A stretch of 64,000 nt of DNA from Rebecca billardiae RCC1528. Its lineage: Eukaryota > Haptophyta. Each line of letters opens with the position of its first letter. The first letter of the stretch is position 1. Both the position numbers and the translations under genes were made by a program. The DNA is taken from contig OZ251240.1 in assembly GCA_965240325.2 (NCBI GenBank), positions 1,116,001 through 1,180,000 on the forward strand, written 5' to 3'. This document shows positions 61,645 through 64,000 of the stretch, piece after piece. The notes under the pieces were generated by a model. That model worked only from the letters and a program-made list of their open reading frames with translations, ran no database searches and was not told the origin of the DNA.

Positions 61645-63684
61645 ATGGCATCGGTCGCGCGCTCGCCGTGGCTCCGCGCCGTCGTGCTCGGCCTCGCGCT
61701 GTGCGCGGGCGGCGCGGCGGGCAAGAAGAAGAAGGGCAGCAAGGGCGGATCGAGCGGCGCGGTCGACGACTCGGCCGTGCGCACGCTCGACCAGGCCGAG
61801 CTCGCCGTCGCCGCCGCCAACGAGACGCTCGCCGTCGCGCTGCTGACGCTCGGCGTGGACATCTGCGGCGACGAGTGCGCGAAGCTGGACCGGCTGTTCG
61901 CGCGCGCGGCGCTGGACGTGCGTCCGAAGGAGCCTTCGATCAAGTTCCTCCGCAGCGTCCTCGACCCCTCGCTCGGCGCCGTCGACCCGTCGCTGCTGGT
62001 CGCGCTCGGCTCGCGGCCGATGCTGCCGAAGCTTGTCGTCTTCCGCGAGGGCGAGCCGACGGACTACGGCTCGGCGGCGGCGGCGCGCAAGCGGACGTCG
62101 GGAGACGACGGCGAGGCCGACGCCGACGCGACCCTCATGGCCGCGAGCGTCGGGCTGCCCACCAGCGCGAAGGAGCTGACGAGCGCGGTCCTTGCAGAGT
62201 GGGCGCGGCCGACGGTGCAGACACTCCGCACGGCCAAGCAGACCGAGCGATTCCTTCACCTGGACACGTGGGCGGCGCAGCACGCGACGGACGAGCCGAC
62301 GCGCGTGGTCGGCTTCTTCCCCGACACGCCCGACGTGCGCGAGTCCGAGCGCTACCGCGCCTTCCGCGCGGCGGCGAAGCGGCTGCAGTCGATGATTTCC
62401 TTTGGCGAGTGTTTTGATCAATCGCTTCAGGCGAAATTCCTCGGCACGGCGGCGGAGCGGCCGGTGGTGCAGGTGGTGAAGGCGTCTAAGGCGGAGCGCA
62501 AGCTGCAGTTCGGCGGGCGGTGGACGGCGCGCGTCCTCGCCCGCTTCGTCGCCTCGCACAGGGGCGACCTCGTCACAGACGTGAACTCGCAAGACGCGTT
62601 CACAGATGCGCTGAGCGGCGGCTTCCCGGCCTTCCTGCTCCTGATGCCGGACGAGTACGAGGAGCGCCTCGACGCGATCATGCCTGAGTTCAAGGCGACG
62701 GTGCGCGCGCGGCATGGCGCCCCCTCGCCCCCCCCCGGGCGCGCGCGCCGTGCGGCGGAGCCCGGGGCGCGGGCCGTGTCTCGCGCGCCGAACCGCCCGC
62801 CGCGCCCCTGCGTGCGCTCCTGACCCCCTGCCGTGCCCTGGCTGCCGCGTGCGCGCTCGAACTGCTCGCGCGCGCGCGCGCGCTCCCGACCGACCGTCGT
62901 CGTCCCACGAGCGCAGGCGACGCGCTTCCGCGACCGCATCACCTTCATCTTCGGCTTCAAGGACACCGACCCTTGGCCTGCTCTGATGCAGTCGCTCGGT
63001 CTGCCGCGCGACGCGCACGGCGCTTTTATGGTGTTCCTTGGGCAGGGCGAGAGCCTGTACGGGCACGACTGGGGGACGGCGTGGCTGCCGTCGGTCGCGC
63101 TGGGCGGCGGCATGCAGTTCGGGCTGTACGAGATGAGCGCGCAGCCGCCGGACTCGGCCCACCTGATCACGCGCGAGACGATGGACGGCCTCGTCGAGAA
63201 GTTTCTGGAAACTGCCGACGCGGCCGCGCGCGCCGACGGCGTTCCGGACGAGCGCTCGGAGCCGGAGGCGGCGGAGCTCTTCGTGCCGGCGGGCGCGGCG
63301 GCGGGCGCGGGCGCCGGGGCGGGCGCGCCGGAGGGCGGCGGCGTGCGCGCCGCTGAGTGCGCGGCGGACGGGAGCTGCGTCGACACCGCCGCCGGCGCGG
63401 CCGAGCCCAGCGCCGCGGGCGCCGACGAGGCGGGCGGTGCCCAGCGCAGCACAATCACGACCGCCCCGACGCGCTCCGAGCGCGACGAGGTGAAGGCCCT
63501 GCTGCAGAAGCGCATCAAGGCGCTGGAGGGCCAGCTGCAGGGTGCGCGCGAGAAGGGCGCGCAGCAGCTGCACGCGCTCGCGAGCGCGGTGCGCAGCGCG
63601 GCGCCCGAGCTGGACTTGGCGGCGGTCGCGCGCGACGCCGGGCTGGAGCCAGCGGCGCTCGGCCTCGCCGACAGCTCGGCTTGA
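61645..63684 (+). CDS. secreted/ER thioredoxin-fold (PDI-like) protein without CxxC
   Basis: The model joins 61645-62700 and 62917-63684 (607 aa), with a phase-0 intron (donor GTGCGC). Residues 1-25 are a signal peptide (MASVARSPWLRAVVLGLALC...), followed by a Lys-rich patch (KKKKGSKGG). The layout suggests two or three thioredoxin-like domains: an N-terminal one (ELAVAAANETLAVALLTLGV, then CGDEC in place of CxxC, RPMLPKLVVFREGE), a middle one (RVVGFFPDTPDVRESERY, ISFGECFD, FPAFLLLMPDEYEERL) and, across the junction, RITFIFGFKDTDPW and FMVFLGQGESLYG, which resemble b-type domains of PDI. No active CxxC and no KDEL-type ending is seen. After a Gly/Ala-rich linker the C-terminus is a coiled coil (DEVKALLQKRIKALEGQLQG). 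Probably a non-catalytic chaperone or redox-scaffold protein; PDI kinship is inferred from pattern only. Confidence 0.7.
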
Positions 63685-64000
63685 ATCGCGAGTACAGGGC
63701 GCCGTTGGCGCGAGCGCTCATCCGCGTCTGCTGCTCTGCAGTGCGTCGCGGCTCTCGCACCGCGAGGGCTCCGGCCCTGCCTCCGACCTCCGCGGTCCGC
63801 CTCCGGCCGCGGCATCACGACGTCGAGTGCTACTGTTCGCTCGAGGTGACCGCCGTGACTGGGTCGCCTGGTTGCGGTGGTCGCCGTCGTACTCGACGTA
63901 CTCCTGTCTCCTGCTGAATTGAGAGATGAGTGCCGTCGTGCGCCTGATGACCTGCTTATCGTGGGCATTCCATAGTAGTGTGATCGGAGGTGCTACAGGC
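63685..64000. other. right edge of window, no gene seen
   Basis: 3' flank of the thioredoxin-fold gene. Open frames on both strands are not supported by any motif. Confidence 0.4.

Overview
The window is nuclear DNA of a GC-rich, intron-bearing, flagellated unicellular eukaryote. The best guess is a haptophyte-type microalga. This rests on about 65% GC genes, short introns (about 100-250 bp) whose donors mostly read GTGCG, one GC-AG intron, a cilium protein, a Q-xx-HH fatty-acid elongase and many simple repeats. The phylum is inferred and not proven. No rRNA, tRNA, CRISPR, operon or bacterial-type signal was found.

Layout. 1-3652: a partial sulfotransferase back to back with a coiled-coil/Gln-Pro-rich protein. 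3653-7554: gene-poor, with dispersed and tandem repeats. 7555-10684: a phosphatidylinositol-phosphate kinase and a second sulfotransferase. 11260-16534: two tandem cyclophilins and a large Ala/Pro-rich protein. 16535-19040: a repeat-bounded segment with decayed coding fragments and a (GA)n tract. 19041-25119: GT8 glycosyltransferase, ELO elongase, F-box/Cys-rich protein and a Sel1-MYND protein. 25120-28196: gene desert with very long microsatellites. 28197-31963: cis-prenyltransferase and a CCDC42/CFAP73-like ciliary coiled coil. 32420-35617: TYW2-like tRNA wybutosine enzyme and folylpolyglutamate/dihydrofolate synthase. 36509-37734: two unrecognised proteins. 39090-41705: a large disordered protein. 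41892-45059: a 3.17 kb transposon with perfect 32-bp terminal inverted repeats, a 7-bp target duplication and two unrecognised ORFs. 45143-47928: an N-myristoylatable coiled-coil/beta-propeller-like protein with a frameshift. 48667-51490: a Ty1/copia element with identical LTRs and an internal deletion. 51706-54377: a second Sel1-MYND protein and a methyltransferase. 54521-60554: an ABC exporter with a frameshift, then a 1,194-residue glycosyltransferase fusion. 60907-63684: a multi-pass membrane protein and an ER-type thioredoxin-fold protein.

Two themes stand out. First, most genes are in head-to-head pairs separated by only about 40-300 bp, so shared promoters look like the rule; the 3.17 kb transposon sits in one such spacer. 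Second, several genes fit a secretory-pathway glycan system (two sulfotransferases, a secreted or luminal GT8, a membrane-anchored multi-domain glycosyltransferase, dolichol synthesis by the cis-prenyltransferase, a PDI-like protein). This would suit an alga that makes sulfated wall or scale polysaccharides, but the link between these genes is inference.

Gene models with introns were built by hand. Each listed junction keeps frame and joins conserved motifs. Start codons are the least certain part.
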